From assembly GCA_022661535.1 (NCBI GenBank), contig JAKULF010000008.1, positions 310,001-374,000 on the forward strand: a stretch of DNA of 64,000 nucleotides. Reading direction: 5' to 3'. The stretch comes from Eutypa lata (Eukaryota > Ascomycota > Sordariomycetes > Xylariales > Diatrypaceae). The stretch's first letter is position 1. Each line of letters starts with the position of its first letter. The translations under genes were made by a program, and so were the position numbers. Positions 10,601 through 21,564 of this stretch are shown one piece after another. The notes under the pieces are model-generated. The model was not told where the DNA came from, did not search any database, and saw only the letters and a list, made by a program, of their open reading frames with translations.

Positions 10601-11785
10601 CGTGATGATGATGTGAGTGTGACCTGGAAAGTAAAGAAGAATAAAAGTGATATTTGGGTGAAAGTGCTTCGTAGTGGCAGAGGTTTGTTTATATAGATAA
10701 ACTAAGGCGTGTGGTAGGAATCATAACAATAGGTAAAGCTACTTAGGTAGAGTGGGTATTAGGGATGTGAATTACGAATGAGCTATTGAATATCTAAAAT
10801 GTTACCAGAACAATGGCTGCTATAATAATAGGCTAGGAACAATAGGAAGAAAACAATGTGATCTGAAAAGCCTTAGCACTGACAGTTACCCCATCTTATT
10901 ACAACAAGTGTATATTAGAAATAGAGTTACTATTAAATTCAATGGTCATGGTATTTCTCTTTCTAATAGTTTAAAAAATTTATTTACCTCGATGCCATTA
11001 ACTTATATCTGTCTACGTAACATTAACTTAACCTATGCAACCAAAGTCGCCAATTCCACATTACCGGCCTGAAATAATAAAGTATCGCAAAGGCGGCACC
11101 GCTATTGGGTTTGTAGAAATAGCGCTCTATATATTAACCTAAATGTTATCTACAGAATCAAAACCATCCTATGCGCATCAAACGCAAATATTTGATATTA
11201 AGTAAACACGCGGTATAATAAGTGGGCAGCTATGTGATTGACCTTTACTGGTATTTTGTATGTTGTGTAATAGTTTGCTTGTTTGTATTTGTTCTAGCTA
11301 GTATCAATATAGCCGCTATTCTTTCAACAAGAGCTCCTCGGGGTTTGGGGGTGGCGGGGGCCACTAGAGAGATGTCAAGGAGCGCAGCTCCATAGATTTG
11401 AGGAACGCGAAATTGAGCTCGCCAGTTCCCGTGGACGAAGATAGAGGTTGTTCTGCTATTACGAGAAGGCCGGTTAGCAAGATACCCACTTCCTTTATTA
11501 AAATCTTCGCAGTGATGATAGTGTATAGTCCATTATTTTGTTAACGGTAACCGAGTTGCTTTGTTCATCAATGTTACATGCTGCATCGAGAGATCCATGG
11601 AACAAAGCCTTTCCTTATTTATTTCCACAACTATCCTTGTATATCTTTTTCATTGTATAGAATTTACAAGATAATTATACACCACATATTCATCTACCTT
11701 TTAAAAAAAACTACACATTCTTGAAAAGAAATATTAGTCGCACGGTTAATGCGCTTGCTAGTTATGGGGCTAGCTTTTATAAGGA
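10300..11785. repeat. Tandem segmental duplication, unit A
   Basis: This stretch is a diverged direct copy of 12090-13850. It contains the first ~100 codons of the F-box/ankyrin gene, its upstream region, and at 11500-11785 a decayed match to the 3' end of the NmrA-like gene (for example ATGGTTACTACGCCTG in unit B against ACGGTTAATGCGCTTG in unit A). Matching blocks occur in the same order and orientation in both units. The part outside the F-box gene is non-coding now, with many stops in the frame that is open in unit B. Boundaries are approximate. Confidence 0.75.
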
Positions 11786-12089
11786 AAGCCGGTATCGGCT
11801 CCGTTTATAAGTAAATGTCAACATGCAGGTGTAGGGACGTATAGGGATTGCTACCATGTCGTAATGTAAGGTCATGTCAGGTATTGCCAGGAAGCTTGGT
11901 TCTGTATTCGTATCTAGGTCAGGGATTCTAGGCTAGATATAGCCTGCTATAACCTGCTGCTGCCTTGCCATTAATACCATGACTCCTTAAAGCCCCTTTG
12001 ACCCCCTTTGACCCTTTCAGGAAACCTTGCAACCACTTTGACAATACATCCCATCATCCCATATGCTGACAGTAAACATTAAACTATCT

Positions 12090-12410
12090 TGTAATGATTA
12101 TGTTGAACTGCAACGACCAAGGGATCTCTCGAAAGGTGTTGTCATACTTACGGGCAAATGGAACAATCTGGTTGGGTGAAGCACCTGATGCTAAACTCAT
12201 TCCAAGGATGGGCTGCAAATTGTGTAAGCATGCCCATCAGACCGCGTCACAGCGCCCTGACATAACATCGACAAGGTAGAGTTGCTGATTTAGAATCGAA
12301 AATAGCCGTCCACAGGTTGCGGCAAGAGCTCTTATATCTTGTACAGCAAGAAAATCGCTGATACAGAACAGCAAGTCGTTGTTGCATATCGTGATTAGGA
12401 AGCAAGCCAT
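12090..12410 (-). pseudogene. Dead 5' fragment of an F-box/ankyrin paralogue
   Basis: Reading the minus strand from an ATG at 12410 gives a protein text that aligns over about 105 residues with the start of the F-box/ankyrin protein at 8984-10600. Shared stretches include FLAVxDIxALAATC, SILNxQLY, VDVxSGRC and WACLHxLQPIL. A TGA stop replaces the glycine codon before WACLH, and the copy ends near 12090 before any ankyrin repeats, where unit A of the duplication begins. It is therefore a truncated, stop-containing duplicate. Similarity is moderate, roughly 60 percent identical by eye, so the duplication is old. Confidence 0.8.
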
Positions 12411-13850
12411 ATTGAAGGTGTCTGGTATATCAAGTGGAAGGGAAAGATGAAATGGTATTTTTGTGAAGTTGGTTTATAAGTGCAGAAGAACATTGAGGAA
12501 AATAAATAGAAGGTTTATTTCATTTATAGACAAATTTCAGCACGGCGGTAATTCACATAATAATAGGCTGGTAATAATAAGAACACAATGTAAGCTAGAA
12601 TGCTTTAGCAACGAAGACTTCTTATTATGAGGTCTGTTCATATATATAATAGTTATTGCTAAGCTAATTAGGAAAGACCTTTTCTCGTTAGTTAGCTTAA
12701 TGCATGCATTTACCGAACTATATATTGCTAAATATGTACAATATGCCATATAGGCGTCATATTTTCCTGCCAGGGCTGTCAATTTCATACCGCTCCCTTG
12801 GAAAGAGAAGAGAAGGGGTAAAGATTAAGAGCAACATCAGAGGTCTTATATTGATTTGTTTTCTTTAATACATATGCAAACATATCTAGGTCCTTTTAAA
12901 GAAGGCCATAGGTACACAGGAAATCCACTGCAAGGGCATCAAACCAAACTGTTTGATGTGAGTACATGATATGTTGGTGGGTAATTAACTGTGCTATTAA
13001 GGGATAAATAGCTCCGGTACAATGGTGGAAAACACGTAAATAATACTTTGCTGGCACTTAGCCTATTGTCGAATAGTTTGCTTCCTTGTGTTCATACCTA
13101 CCACTAATAGCATAGGCGCCATCCTCCTGGTGAGAGGGCTTCGGGGCCTGGAACTATGCTAGATTGAGGTGAACATGTATTCAGCGGCTAAACACAGTGT
13201 ATTCAGATAACCTGTGCCTAGCTTCCTGCTTTGCTACACCATGTCGGACATGTGTTCCACTTATACAAATAAATTTTGAAGTCGAAACATATCCATCCCA
13301 TCAAGGATCGTGTTGGGTCAAAGACCAAATTTTATAGACGAGAACGGAGACACGTCATACACATACAAACACTAGTATGATCCGGGGGTACACATATGAA
13401 GGAAAAAATGAGAAAGGGAAGAAGCTATTAATTACTCCAGGAGTCTGTATAATAAATACAGATAAGATAGGTGGACGCTTGACGACACAAATTACTTAAT
13501 ATCGACCACCTGAGCATGGATCGTCACACCGCTGCTGTGAGGAGAAAGCAGTTTAGAAATACAAAATTACGTTGCCAGTATCTTCGCAATAACAATGCAT
13601 AGTCCGCCACTATCCCAGCAATAGGTCAATCGTCTCGTTCGCAATGTCGCATGTTGCATCTAGAGACTCATGGAAATATTCCATCCGTATTTCTTTACAT
13701 ACTGTCCTCATGTGTCTTCTCCATGACGTAGAACTCACAAGAAAATCACACCTTATATATTCATCTGCCTTGAAACAAATCATACATTCTTGGAAACAGA
13801 CATCAACCGCATGGTTACTACGCCTGTTTGTTTTGGGGTTGGCTTTCGGC
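12090..13850. repeat. Tandem segmental duplication, unit B
   Basis: Direct partner of 10300-11785. In order it holds the F-box pseudogene (12090-12410), an AT-rich diverged spacer, the shared block with the text AATAGTTTGCTT (about 11268 in A, 13072 in B), and the block with ACATTCTTG...AGAA (about 11715 in A, 13792 in B), which overlaps the NmrA-like 3' end. Within it a minus-strand frame of 80 codons (13610-13852) is open and cysteine-bearing, but its unit A counterpart is full of stops and it overlaps the NmrA-like exon in another frame, so I do not call it a gene. Confidence 0.75.
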
Positions 13851-15015
13851 AAATTTGGCCATCATACTCTGAATCAGCCTCTGATATGGGCCCGTACCCT
13901 TCCCATCGAGAAGCTCCTGGCAGTATGTTTCAAACGAGATTGGCTCAAAATCCGGGTACAGTTCCTTGCCGTCTAGGTACCCGAGGTAACGGGCGTATTC
14001 GGGAGTGTTATCGCCACGGACCCCCATCGAATACCAGTACTGGTTCACAAGCAGATCCCGGGACTCCATGATATTTTTAAGAGCCTCATAGCCCAGCGAG
14101 TGCGTGGTCTTAGCTTTTAGGGCTTCCTCCTCCATCTAAATTTGACGTCGTTAGCTGGTGCTCAGATCCAGCAGTGGGATATCCGTAATTGGACTTACGT
14201 GAACACGCTCCACAGTCTCGTTGCTGAGCTTTTCGATTAGGCTGAAGATCTGGTTCTGGGAGCGAACTTCGGAATAGGCAAAAACCATCTTGTTTAGAGT
14301 TCGATCGTCCGCGATAATGCGTGTAGTATATCGTCCAACATCCCTCAGGTCAGTTATTGCAAAAGGGGTATTGCCGTCTCCAGCAATAAAGCCCACAGGT
14401 ATTGTGGTGGCGTAGTCAATGCGGCCCGAAGGGAGGCGCGGAAGACTACCCTGATACCACCAGCCAACGTCAATCACAGTATAGGGAAGATGGATCTTCT
14501 TGATGTGATTTAGAATGTCCTCTTTCTATTTTCGAGTATCAGTATAGCTTAGAGAAGAAGAAGCAAAAGAACTGGGTATCCTACAAAATCCCGTAGCAGC
14601 AGCATGCCTTTGGGCGGTGCCACTGTCGCGAAGAAACAGGGGACGAAACGTTTGACGCCTGCGGCTTTGGATGCGTTAGCGAGTGGTATCTGGCTTGTCA
14701 ACCCTGACACGTTCATGACTGCGATCAACACATCGACGCCGGTAAGCAGCTTTGCAAGCTCGTCTTCGGGACCATCGAGGTCGGCAGCAACCACCTCGAC
14801 ACCTTTCTCTTTGAGTTCAAGAGCCTCAGGCTTCTGCAACGATGATGGTCGAGTTACAGCAAGAATTTCCTAAACACCAGATGTGTGAGAAGAACTGTAC
14901 AAACTGTTGTCGGGAGGGATGGGCGCTATACAAATTTCGTGGTTTTTGACTCGAGGAGACCATTCACAATGGTGGAGCCAGTTTCTCCGGTTGCGCCAAC
15001 GATTGCTACCTTCAT
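13818..15015 (-). CDS. NmrA-like NAD(P)-binding protein (isoflavone-reductase-like)
   Basis: A four-exon gene: 14932-15015, 14585-14869, 14199-14525 and 13818-14135, giving 337 residues. All introns are GT-AG (donors GTATAG, GTAGGA, GTAAGT) and all exons join in phase 0. The protein starts MKVAIVGATGETGS, the glycine-rich dinucleotide-binding motif of the atypical SDR/NmrA family. It continues through ILAVTRP (the segment that usually selects NADPH), a VxVVAADLD segment, GVKRFVPCFF, and a C-terminal substrate domain (YTVIDVGWWYQ). Such proteins are either redox-sensing regulators or isoflavone/phenylcoumaran-type reductases; the catalytic lysine of true reductases is not clear here. The 3' end lies inside the unit B duplication, so part of its terminus was copied to about 11.75 kb. 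Confidence 0.88.
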
Positions 15016-16056
15016 TGTCAATTGAAAGTTGTATGATCATATATAATTGTAGTCAGTGGTTGTATCGTTCTCCTAGTTGCGATGTTCTTCGAAGCAGCAT
15101 TCGACGGAAAGTGTCCCCCTATTTATTCTTCGCCCATGGCAGTATGGGAAATGATATAACATTAGTTAGATACTCTAACTATACAGGGAACATCCCAGTT
15201 TCCTCGGTGACATTTCTTAGGTTCCCGTTGTTAGTCTCATGTAAGCGGATGAAAGCTGCCTCCGCACCACCCACTCAGGTCACTACCGTAGTATCAAGGT
15301 GGTCACACTGATTCGTTTGCTGATGTAATCGGACACCCGGGTCATCGAAGCTTTCCGTTAGGGGCAGCGAGAATAGACGGACCGTCCTGAAACTTCAGAA
15401 TTATGTACATGATGAAGTGGCTATACTTAAAAGTAACCGAGACCATTATTTGAAGTCGCCGATTTTGATAGGTCGAGAATGCCGAGGTGGCGTTAGTTTA
15501 ATGCGGGCTTTCCGTTTAGGTATTGTGTTTCCGGTAGCAGAATGTCATCTAGCCGTTAGCTAATTGGATATTCCTATGGTTGCATTTACTAAGAGGGAAC
15601 TGATACGAGTAAACTCCACAAAATCTCGGATATCTCGTTTAAAGACAATCCTGAAAGCGTGGTTGGTTCCCCCAGATATAGTGCGTAAATATTATATCGT
15701 ACAGTACATATGTCTACTCGCACTAGATTTATATACCCAAATTCATACCGTAAGACAGTGGAGGGTAGAGAAAGACGATGGTCACACTATAAAATACAGC
15801 TGGAGTATACAGTGCTTGCAAGCTTTGTAAACGAGTCACTAGCGCCGCTAATGTTCAGTAACTGTCAGATTCTGGTGTGCAATTCTGATGTATTGCTACG
15901 TCTGTCTGTGGTGTCTATGTATGACTATTCGTACGTAGAAGTCCAGGTTGCGAATGATCGTCCGGTGCTATCTGCACACAACCTAAAGCCCTAAAGCCCT
16001 AAAACATCCACTTGATCCCTCAGGTCACCACCTTCATCACTTAGGCCACCATAAAT

Positions 16057-16173
16057 CTACCACATCTGCTTACAGTAACGTGAAATTATCTTTAGCTTGA
16101 TATATCTCGCCCTCCAGCAGAGGCTGCAGCTGTTGCCGCTGTATTTTCCATGCTTAGAACAGGTGCCTTCCAT
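16057..16173 (-). CDS. Possible 38-residue cysteine-containing peptide
   Basis: An ATG at 16173 in good context (ACAACTATGG) opens a 38-codon frame. Its first half carries C5, H8, C16 and C19 (CSKHGKY, then CSLCWRARY), a spacing that could bind zinc or form disulfides. What makes it notable is the promoter-like layout: a perfect TATAAATA 115 nt upstream, then a C-rich and CT-rich leader. No family is recognised and no signal peptide is seen. It could also be the first exon of a longer spliced gene, or a chance frame next to a promoter of a non-coding RNA. Confidence 0.3.
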   Translation of the reverse strand: MEGTCSKHGKYSGNSCSLCWRARYIKLKIISRYCKQMW

Positions 16174-16284
16174 AGTTGTTATCGTTGATAGTTGGTGTGG
16201 TCGATCAAAGTTAGGGTCCAGGTGCTGGAGTGGTTTTTATGGTAAAAGAAGAAGTGGACTGACAGGAATGGGGGAAGGGGGGAG

Positions 16285-16296
16285 CGTATTTATATG
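16285..16296 (-). promoter_or_regulatory. TATA box (minus strand)
   Basis: The minus strand reads CATATAAATACG, a textbook TATAAATA, followed by a C-rich and CT-rich leader and an ATG 115 nt further on. It is the clearest core-promoter match in this otherwise empty spacer. Confidence 0.4.
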
Positions 16297-17285
16297 CGGA
16301 AAAATACGTTCTGTAGGTCCCACTAGCTAAATGTCAGATTTGTCTCTGTGGACTCGTTGTTAGCCAGTAATCATTCTACTATCCCTCCACAGAAAAAAGC
16401 GAGCTTATGAGCGAGTGATTCAGTTAACTTCTGAGGCATGAAGTGTCTCAAGAATCATATGATTGTATGGGCGGTCCATATGCTGAACGATGAATGTATG
16501 CCACTAGAAGTGACACTGTGAAATGCTGATGAACCTATGTTACCTAAGTGCTGAAAGATACTACGTTGTATAGGAATAAACACGAGCTCGCTCGCTCCTT
16601 TGATAATATTAAGAGAAAACTAACTCATCATAATATATTCGATACTGCGCCCTACTATAGGTATGACCTCTAGATCTAGATGTATAGGATAGGGGGTCCT
16701 ATGAGAACATGCGGTAGTAGACTAAATTACTATGTCTCGTATACACGCATCCTTACAAAGCTACTGGCACTCTGCATTGATGTACATACATCTACCTGCA
16801 TTGAATCATAATCTCGAACTTCAATTGAAACGTAAACACTAAGGGTATGTACCAAATTACGATATAACTAAGTTATAACGAAGTGGTTAGTCACCTAAGT
16901 GAAGGCATGTAGCCTCACCCTGACATATGATGACATAATCCGCCTACCTCATGCCTATGTAACTATTACTTGCCTCTACATTCACCCCGTACTACGTGGT
17001 TTCATAGCAGCCCAAGTAATTGCGCATCCATAGGATAACTGGTTTCAACCTTAGGTGTCGACTGGCAACTCATGGTAGCCGGTACAAGTCGGTACGCTTG
17101 ACATCATCATCGAGACATTTCCAGAGAGGGTGGAAGTCTAATGGAGTCATCTGTCGAGTCTCTGGCTTGTCTTGTTGGTCACAAATACGGCTGTAAAATT
17201 GATCCAGGAGGCCTCACAAAGCCAAGCTTCAAATTTACCGAGATAAAATCCGGGCCTATTAACAAGCTTTTAAAATCACACGGCT

Positions 17286-17355
<70 letters not shown>

Positions 17356-17356
17356 A
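17286..17356. repeat. Compound trinucleotide microsatellite (TAC/ACT)n-(TGC/GCT)n
   Basis: About ten units of ACT are followed without a break by about thirteen units of GCT, 70 bp in all. A single A-to-G change per unit separates the halves, so one half probably arose from the other by a substitution that then spread by slippage. The block makes the plus strand look like a poly-leucine ORF, which is an artefact. Confidence 0.95.
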
Positions 17357-18297
17357 AAACGACATTGTCCACGGACTCACTCCGATCAACGCTGGAGCCA
17401 TCTTGGTTTCACATATCAAGGCAACTACTATTACACGTAAGTAGATAGCGAGAACGATGGGTAGTTTCTGTGGGTCCTTTAAAAGAGTTAGCTGATTGAT
17501 ATTTATATCCGGAACGCCGTTGGTGTCGTGGGATTAGGACCGGCTAGTCGGCCTAGGGCCTTTCATACCAACCAACGCCGAAGGTAGGTTCAGAACGGGG
17601 TTGGTTAAGGACGAGTCGACCCCTGAGAAAGAGGCGGCTGCCTGGCTAACAAGATTGTGTTTCGCATTCGCATTCTCTTACTTAGCAAACAAACACTTGC
17701 AGCCACCAGAGAAATGCCGCAAGGGAAAGCGCAATCAGGGCTCTGGCCAATATTTAACGGCTGAATAAGTCTTACTTACTATAGCACACACCATGTCTCT
17801 CGTAGAATCCTCTCCCGCATTGATCGATCTCACGGGAACCTAGAGGCAGGCCCTGATCCATTGCACGTGGCACCATTAGTGAATGCCGGGACATTCAAGC
17901 TCGATATTCAGTTGTTTTAACCTAAGACCTAAGACCTCCTTATGTAGTTTCCACTGATAGCAGGGTACTCACTGCTATTAGTTTAATGTTTGCAAGTATG
18001 GCGTAGCTGAGACTCAGCTGCTGAGCCAGAATTTCCAAATAGCCCAATCAAAACAGCATAATGACTTATAAAAACCCTTATGTAATGAGGAAGTCGCTGT
18101 CTTGAAGTTATTTGGTAGGCTGCGATGGTCAACTTAGATGTCCAACTAGTTGGCAAGGTCAAATGGGCGAGGGAAAGGTTAGTATCCGTCTATACTGACA
18201 TATTTTGAACTGCACCATGTTGAGTCCAATACAAGATATTGCACATTCAGTTGTATTAACATTAGCTTTAGTTGTCACATTAACCCACTTCAAAAGG

Positions 18298-19952
18298 TTA
18301 TAAAGCTCTTTTTACTCTCAACTGGTCATACTTAAGCACAGCTTCAAGGAGAGTCTGGGCACCCAACGCACTAAAAGCATCTTGGTCAGAGTAGTCACTA
18401 CCAAAGCAAACACCATCAAGCAACAACTTACCAGTCTTCCGGCGAGCAATACTCCTCGGGATGATGGCTGACCCCATCCCTGCACGGAACAAAGATCATA
18501 GTCGTCGGGCACCGCTTACTCGTATTGACACTATCATGGCCCGCACCACTCGTCAACGGCAGCCAGCCATCGGGCCCCACGAGCGCCGTCGCCGCGTCCC
18601 GCACAGCGGCGACGCAATCCCCGTCGAACCGGACCGAAGCGGATTCCGTATCGAGAGTCCAGCCCAGCTCGACGCCTCTCCCATCCTCGCGCGCGATCCG
18701 CTCAAACGACGCGAGGCACCGGCGCTGTACCTCGGCAACGACGCCGTCGTCCGGGTGCCGCACGTCCAGCGTGAACACGGCCTGCGACGCCAGCGTGTTG
18801 GTCGACGAGCTCGCCGGGATCTTGATGATGCCCGTGGACGCCAGGGCGCCGAGGTCCTTCGCGATCGCGTTCGACGACGCGATCATCTTCGCGGCCGCGA
18901 GGAGCGGGTCCTTGCGCGACCGGAGCGGCGTCGTCCCCGTGTGCGCGTCGCGGCCCACCACCGTGAACGTGAGCCAGCGGTAGGCCTGTGCGCCCTGGAC
19001 GGCGCCGATCCGCTTCCCCGATTCTTCGAGGATGGGCCCTTGCTCGATGTGGAGCTCGAAGTGGGCGCCGAGGGGGAATCCCGTTGCCCCGTCGCTAGAG
19101 CAGAATACCTCCCCGATGAAGCCGTGCTTCTCGAGCTCGGACTTCACGGTCGTGGAGGGGTCGAATATGTCGGCGAGTCCCCATGCTTTCTCGAGAGGGA
19201 TTTCCCCAGCCCACACGCCGGAGGCCATCATGGATTTGGGGAATCTAGCCCCTTCCTCGCTATTTTAAAATTCAGTGCGTGGGCTAATCAGCCGGCATAG
19301 GTAATAGAACATGTCCGGTTTGTAACTAACTTACTTCGTCCAATTGACGACCCCAACGTCAAAGCCGGTCCTATATCCGCTTTCCTTCAACGTGCGCATC
19401 ACCTCGACAGCAGCTAAGACGCCTAGTATACCATCGTACCTCCCGCCCCTAGGCTGGGTATCCAGGTGACTCCCCATAGCCGTCATCGGAGCTGACGACC
19501 CTAGGGAGCCCGCCCGGCGAGCGAACATGTTCCCCATCTGGTCGACGGTGAGCTCGCAGTCGAGCTGCCGTGTCTCGTCGGCGAACCATCGCCTAACGCG
19601 GATATCGTCCTCCGAGAGAGCGAGGCGCGCCATGCCCGTCTCGGTTGGACCGCTGAAGTCCGTCTGTTAGCTGGCAAGTGATACAATACACACACGCGCG
19701 CGCGCGCGCCCAGACACAAGTGTTGGGAAACGATCCAATTTGGGCCAAGTGGCGTAATGGACACTCCTCAGGAAAGAAAGCTATATTAACTCACCTGCCA
19801 TAGCGATGAGCCGCGCCCCATTGGCACGTGTGGTGCAAGGTTTCCGCGAGTCGGTCGGAGTTGATCTTCAGGCCCGATAAGGACCCCGCGGCTGAGGACA
19901 ATTGCCTGGCATGACGAGGAATGAAGGATCGATGTTTTAGACCCAAGATCAT
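18298..19952 (-). CDS. M20-family amidohydrolase (N-carbamoyl-amino-acid hydrolase / beta-ureidopropionase type)
   Basis: A four-exon gene: 19795-19952, 19335-19652, 18432-19259 and 18298-18370, giving 458 residues with every junction in phase. Such enzymes cleave N-carbamoyl amides (beta-ureidopropionate, N-carbamoyl amino acids, allantoate) in pyrimidine or purine breakdown. The two-metal site is visible: GSHLDT (H115, D117), RYDG (D126), NEEG (E160, E161), HFELHIEQGP (H225 or H229) and a C-terminal GVSHHPEEY histidine. The first 30 residues are basic, hydroxylated and free of acidic residues (MILGLKHRSFIPRHARQLSS), typical of a mitochondrial presequence. The last intron removes a stretch that would otherwise end the frame after SPED; splicing restores SPEDCALGAQTLL. 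Exact substrate is uncertain. A CA/CG dinucleotide run lies in intron 1. Confidence 0.9.
19687..19707. repeat. (CA)n-(CG)n dinucleotide run in an intron
   Basis: An alternating purine-pyrimidine run, four CA-type then about seven CG units, inside intron 1 of the M20 amidohydrolase gene. Such alternation can adopt Z-DNA; no function is claimed. Confidence 0.9.
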
Positions 19953-20676
19953 ATTCGCAAGGTCGATTGAAGGATGGCGTTGACTACAGTGCTTAACGTT
20001 GGGGGATTATCAATCGGAAGGGGTTCATAGGTGGTGATGAAGTGTTATCGCGGGCTTGGCAGTTATAACTTACAAAGAGGGGCTGACACCTGTGGGGAAA
20101 CCCCCCAAGTTGTTGCCAGATTGAATGATATTTGGTTGGACAGTAATAATCATTGATTATTCTACATCAGCATTACAATCATGAGATTATTGAAATGTAA
20201 TCATTTGAATTTATGATCGGAATACATGTAAATTATATAAGTATCTAGGTAGGTGTATAGTGGAAGGTGTCAACTATTTTGGCAGGAAATGCTTCCCCTA
20301 CCTTAGCTATTAATATGTATCTCCGTAGCCGGAACAGGACCCGAAAAGGAGGGGAGGGTTGCTGTTCTTTAGCCTTGCAAATGACTTCAAAACAAGGGAG
20401 GGCGTAATCAGCATATTATCTTAGTCTTGCTATTGAAAGCTAACTCAGCTCAGATCACAGAAAGGGACGACAGGAAATTGAAAATCATTAATGTATCATA
20501 ATTCAAAACTCTAACAGTATAAAACAGGTGATATCTATCATTGCTATTGAGACGTCAACAGCGGAGCCTTTTTACCCCAACGCCACCATGCATAGGTATT
20601 CGTTTCATCCCCGTCCATCTATCATATCCCCACCATCTAAGACATATGAAATATTTATACAGAGGAATCATCGACC
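19953..20676. other. Spacer between M20 and RTA1-like genes
   Basis: Promoter of the M20 gene and 3' flank of the RTA1-like gene. Around 20142-20165 a short palindrome-like string (AATAATCATTGATTATTC) resembles the dispersed AT-rich repeats at 25.5, 47.0 and 58.6 kb, but the match is short. No gene seen. Confidence 0.45.
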
Positions 20677-21564
20677 TCATACGGTCCGCAGCTCGACCTC
20701 GGAAGAATCCATGGCGGAGTCCCAGCCGGCCGCCTTCATGCTGGTCCGCTTGTTGATGATGCGGCTGGGGTGGTAGACGTTGAACAGAACCATGACGACG
20801 ATCATCAGCACGCCGTCGAAGAGGTAGAGGAAGACCTCGTGGCTCATCAGGTAGCCGGCGTTGCCCTGCAGGTACTCGATGACGCGGAAGACGGACCGGA
20901 TCAGGATCAGCGACGAGCCCGCGAACACCACCCACATGTAGCGCTGCCAGGGGACGTCGACGGTCTGCGAGGCCGGCGTCGGGTCCCGGAGCACGCGGCG
21001 GTAGAAGATCCCCGCCACCACGATGAAGATGCCGAACGCCACCAGCTGCACGAACAGCCCGCCGATGATGATGTTCTCGCCCGTCTTGAACTGGTCCGGC
21101 GTGTCGGCGATGGCGAGCATCGCGCCGCCCGCCGCCTGCATGATGATGGAGATGACGTCCGTCGTGACGAAGATCTTGGACGTCCACTTCACCGGGATGA
21201 CGGAGTGGTGGTCGGCCTCGAGCAGCCGCGTCAGCCGGCCGAGGATCATGTAGATGGAAGCGGCCATCATGGCGGCCGCCACGAGGATCATGACGGTTTG
21301 GAGGATGTAGGGTCCCATCGTCCACTCTGGCGTTTCTCCGCTCGAGATGATGCGCCCTACGTAACCCAGAGCCTCGAAGACACCACCCAACATGAACGGG
21401 ATGAAGTACCACGTCCGGTGCCTCACTAGCTGGAAGAGGTGAAGAGCGGAGCTGATGCCGAAGAGTATGACGAAGAGGAGGGCGGCGCCCATCGAGGGGT
21501 CGTACCGGTAGTAGTCGAAGCCGAAATCGACATCTCCTCCGGTAGATTGGTCCTCAGAAGACAT
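20677..21564 (-). CDS. RTA1-like seven-transmembrane protein
   Basis: A 295-residue single-exon integral membrane protein of the fungal RTA1/RTM1 family, lipid-translocating exporter-like proteins tied to resistance against toxic compounds and to sphingolipid handling. Seven hydrophobic segments can be seen, among them ALLFVILFGISSALHLF, FIPFMLGGVFEALGYV, YILQTVMILVAAAMMAA, a pair around VISIIMQAAGGAMLAI and GGLFVQLVAFGIFIVV, MWVVFAGSSLILI and FLYLFDGVLMIVVMVL. Family-typical motifs are EALGYVGR after the second segment, SIYMILGR after the third, and IRSVFRVIEY before the last. The acidic-tyrosine N terminus (DYYRYDPS) is usual. Length is normal. Substrate is unknown. Confidence 0.92.
   Translation of the reverse strand: MSSEDQSTGGDVDFGFDYYRYDPSMGAALLFVILFGISSALHLFQLVRHRTWYFIPFMLGGVFEALGYVGRIISSGETPEWTMGPYILQTVMILVAAAMMAASIYMILGRLTRLLEADHHSVIPVKWTSKIFVTTDVISIIMQAAGGAMLAIADTPDQFKTGENIIIGGLFVQLVAFGIFIVVAGIFYRRVLRDPTPASQTVDVPWQRYMWVVFAGSSLILIRSVFRVIEYLQGNAGYLMSHEVFLYLFDGVLMIVVMVLFNVYHPSRIINKRTSMKAAGWDSAMDSSEVELRTV

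Larger units (their letters stand above)
15016..18297. other. AT-rich spacer between NmrA-like and M20 genes
   Basis: About 3.3 kb. It starts with the NmrA-like promoter. Two items inside are listed separately: a possible small cysteine peptide gene at 16057-16173 and a long trinucleotide repeat at 17286-17356. The 99-codon plus-strand frame at 17141-17440 owes its poly-leucine run to that repeat and is not supported as a gene. Nothing else was recognised. Confidence 0.45.

Noticed and set aside
13610..13852. 80-codon cysteine-bearing minus-strand ORF in duplication unit B
   Set aside because: It overlaps the NmrA-like exon in another frame, and the homologous stretch in unit A is full of stops, so there is no sign of coding constraint.
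17141..17440. 99-codon plus-strand ORF with a long poly-leucine stretch
   Set aside because: The leucines are produced by the ACT/GCT microsatellite; flanking residues show no family or splice support.
18461..19300. 279-codon plus-strand ORF opposite the M20 gene
   Set aside because: Arginine-rich GC shadow of the clearly conserved M20 exon on the minus strand.
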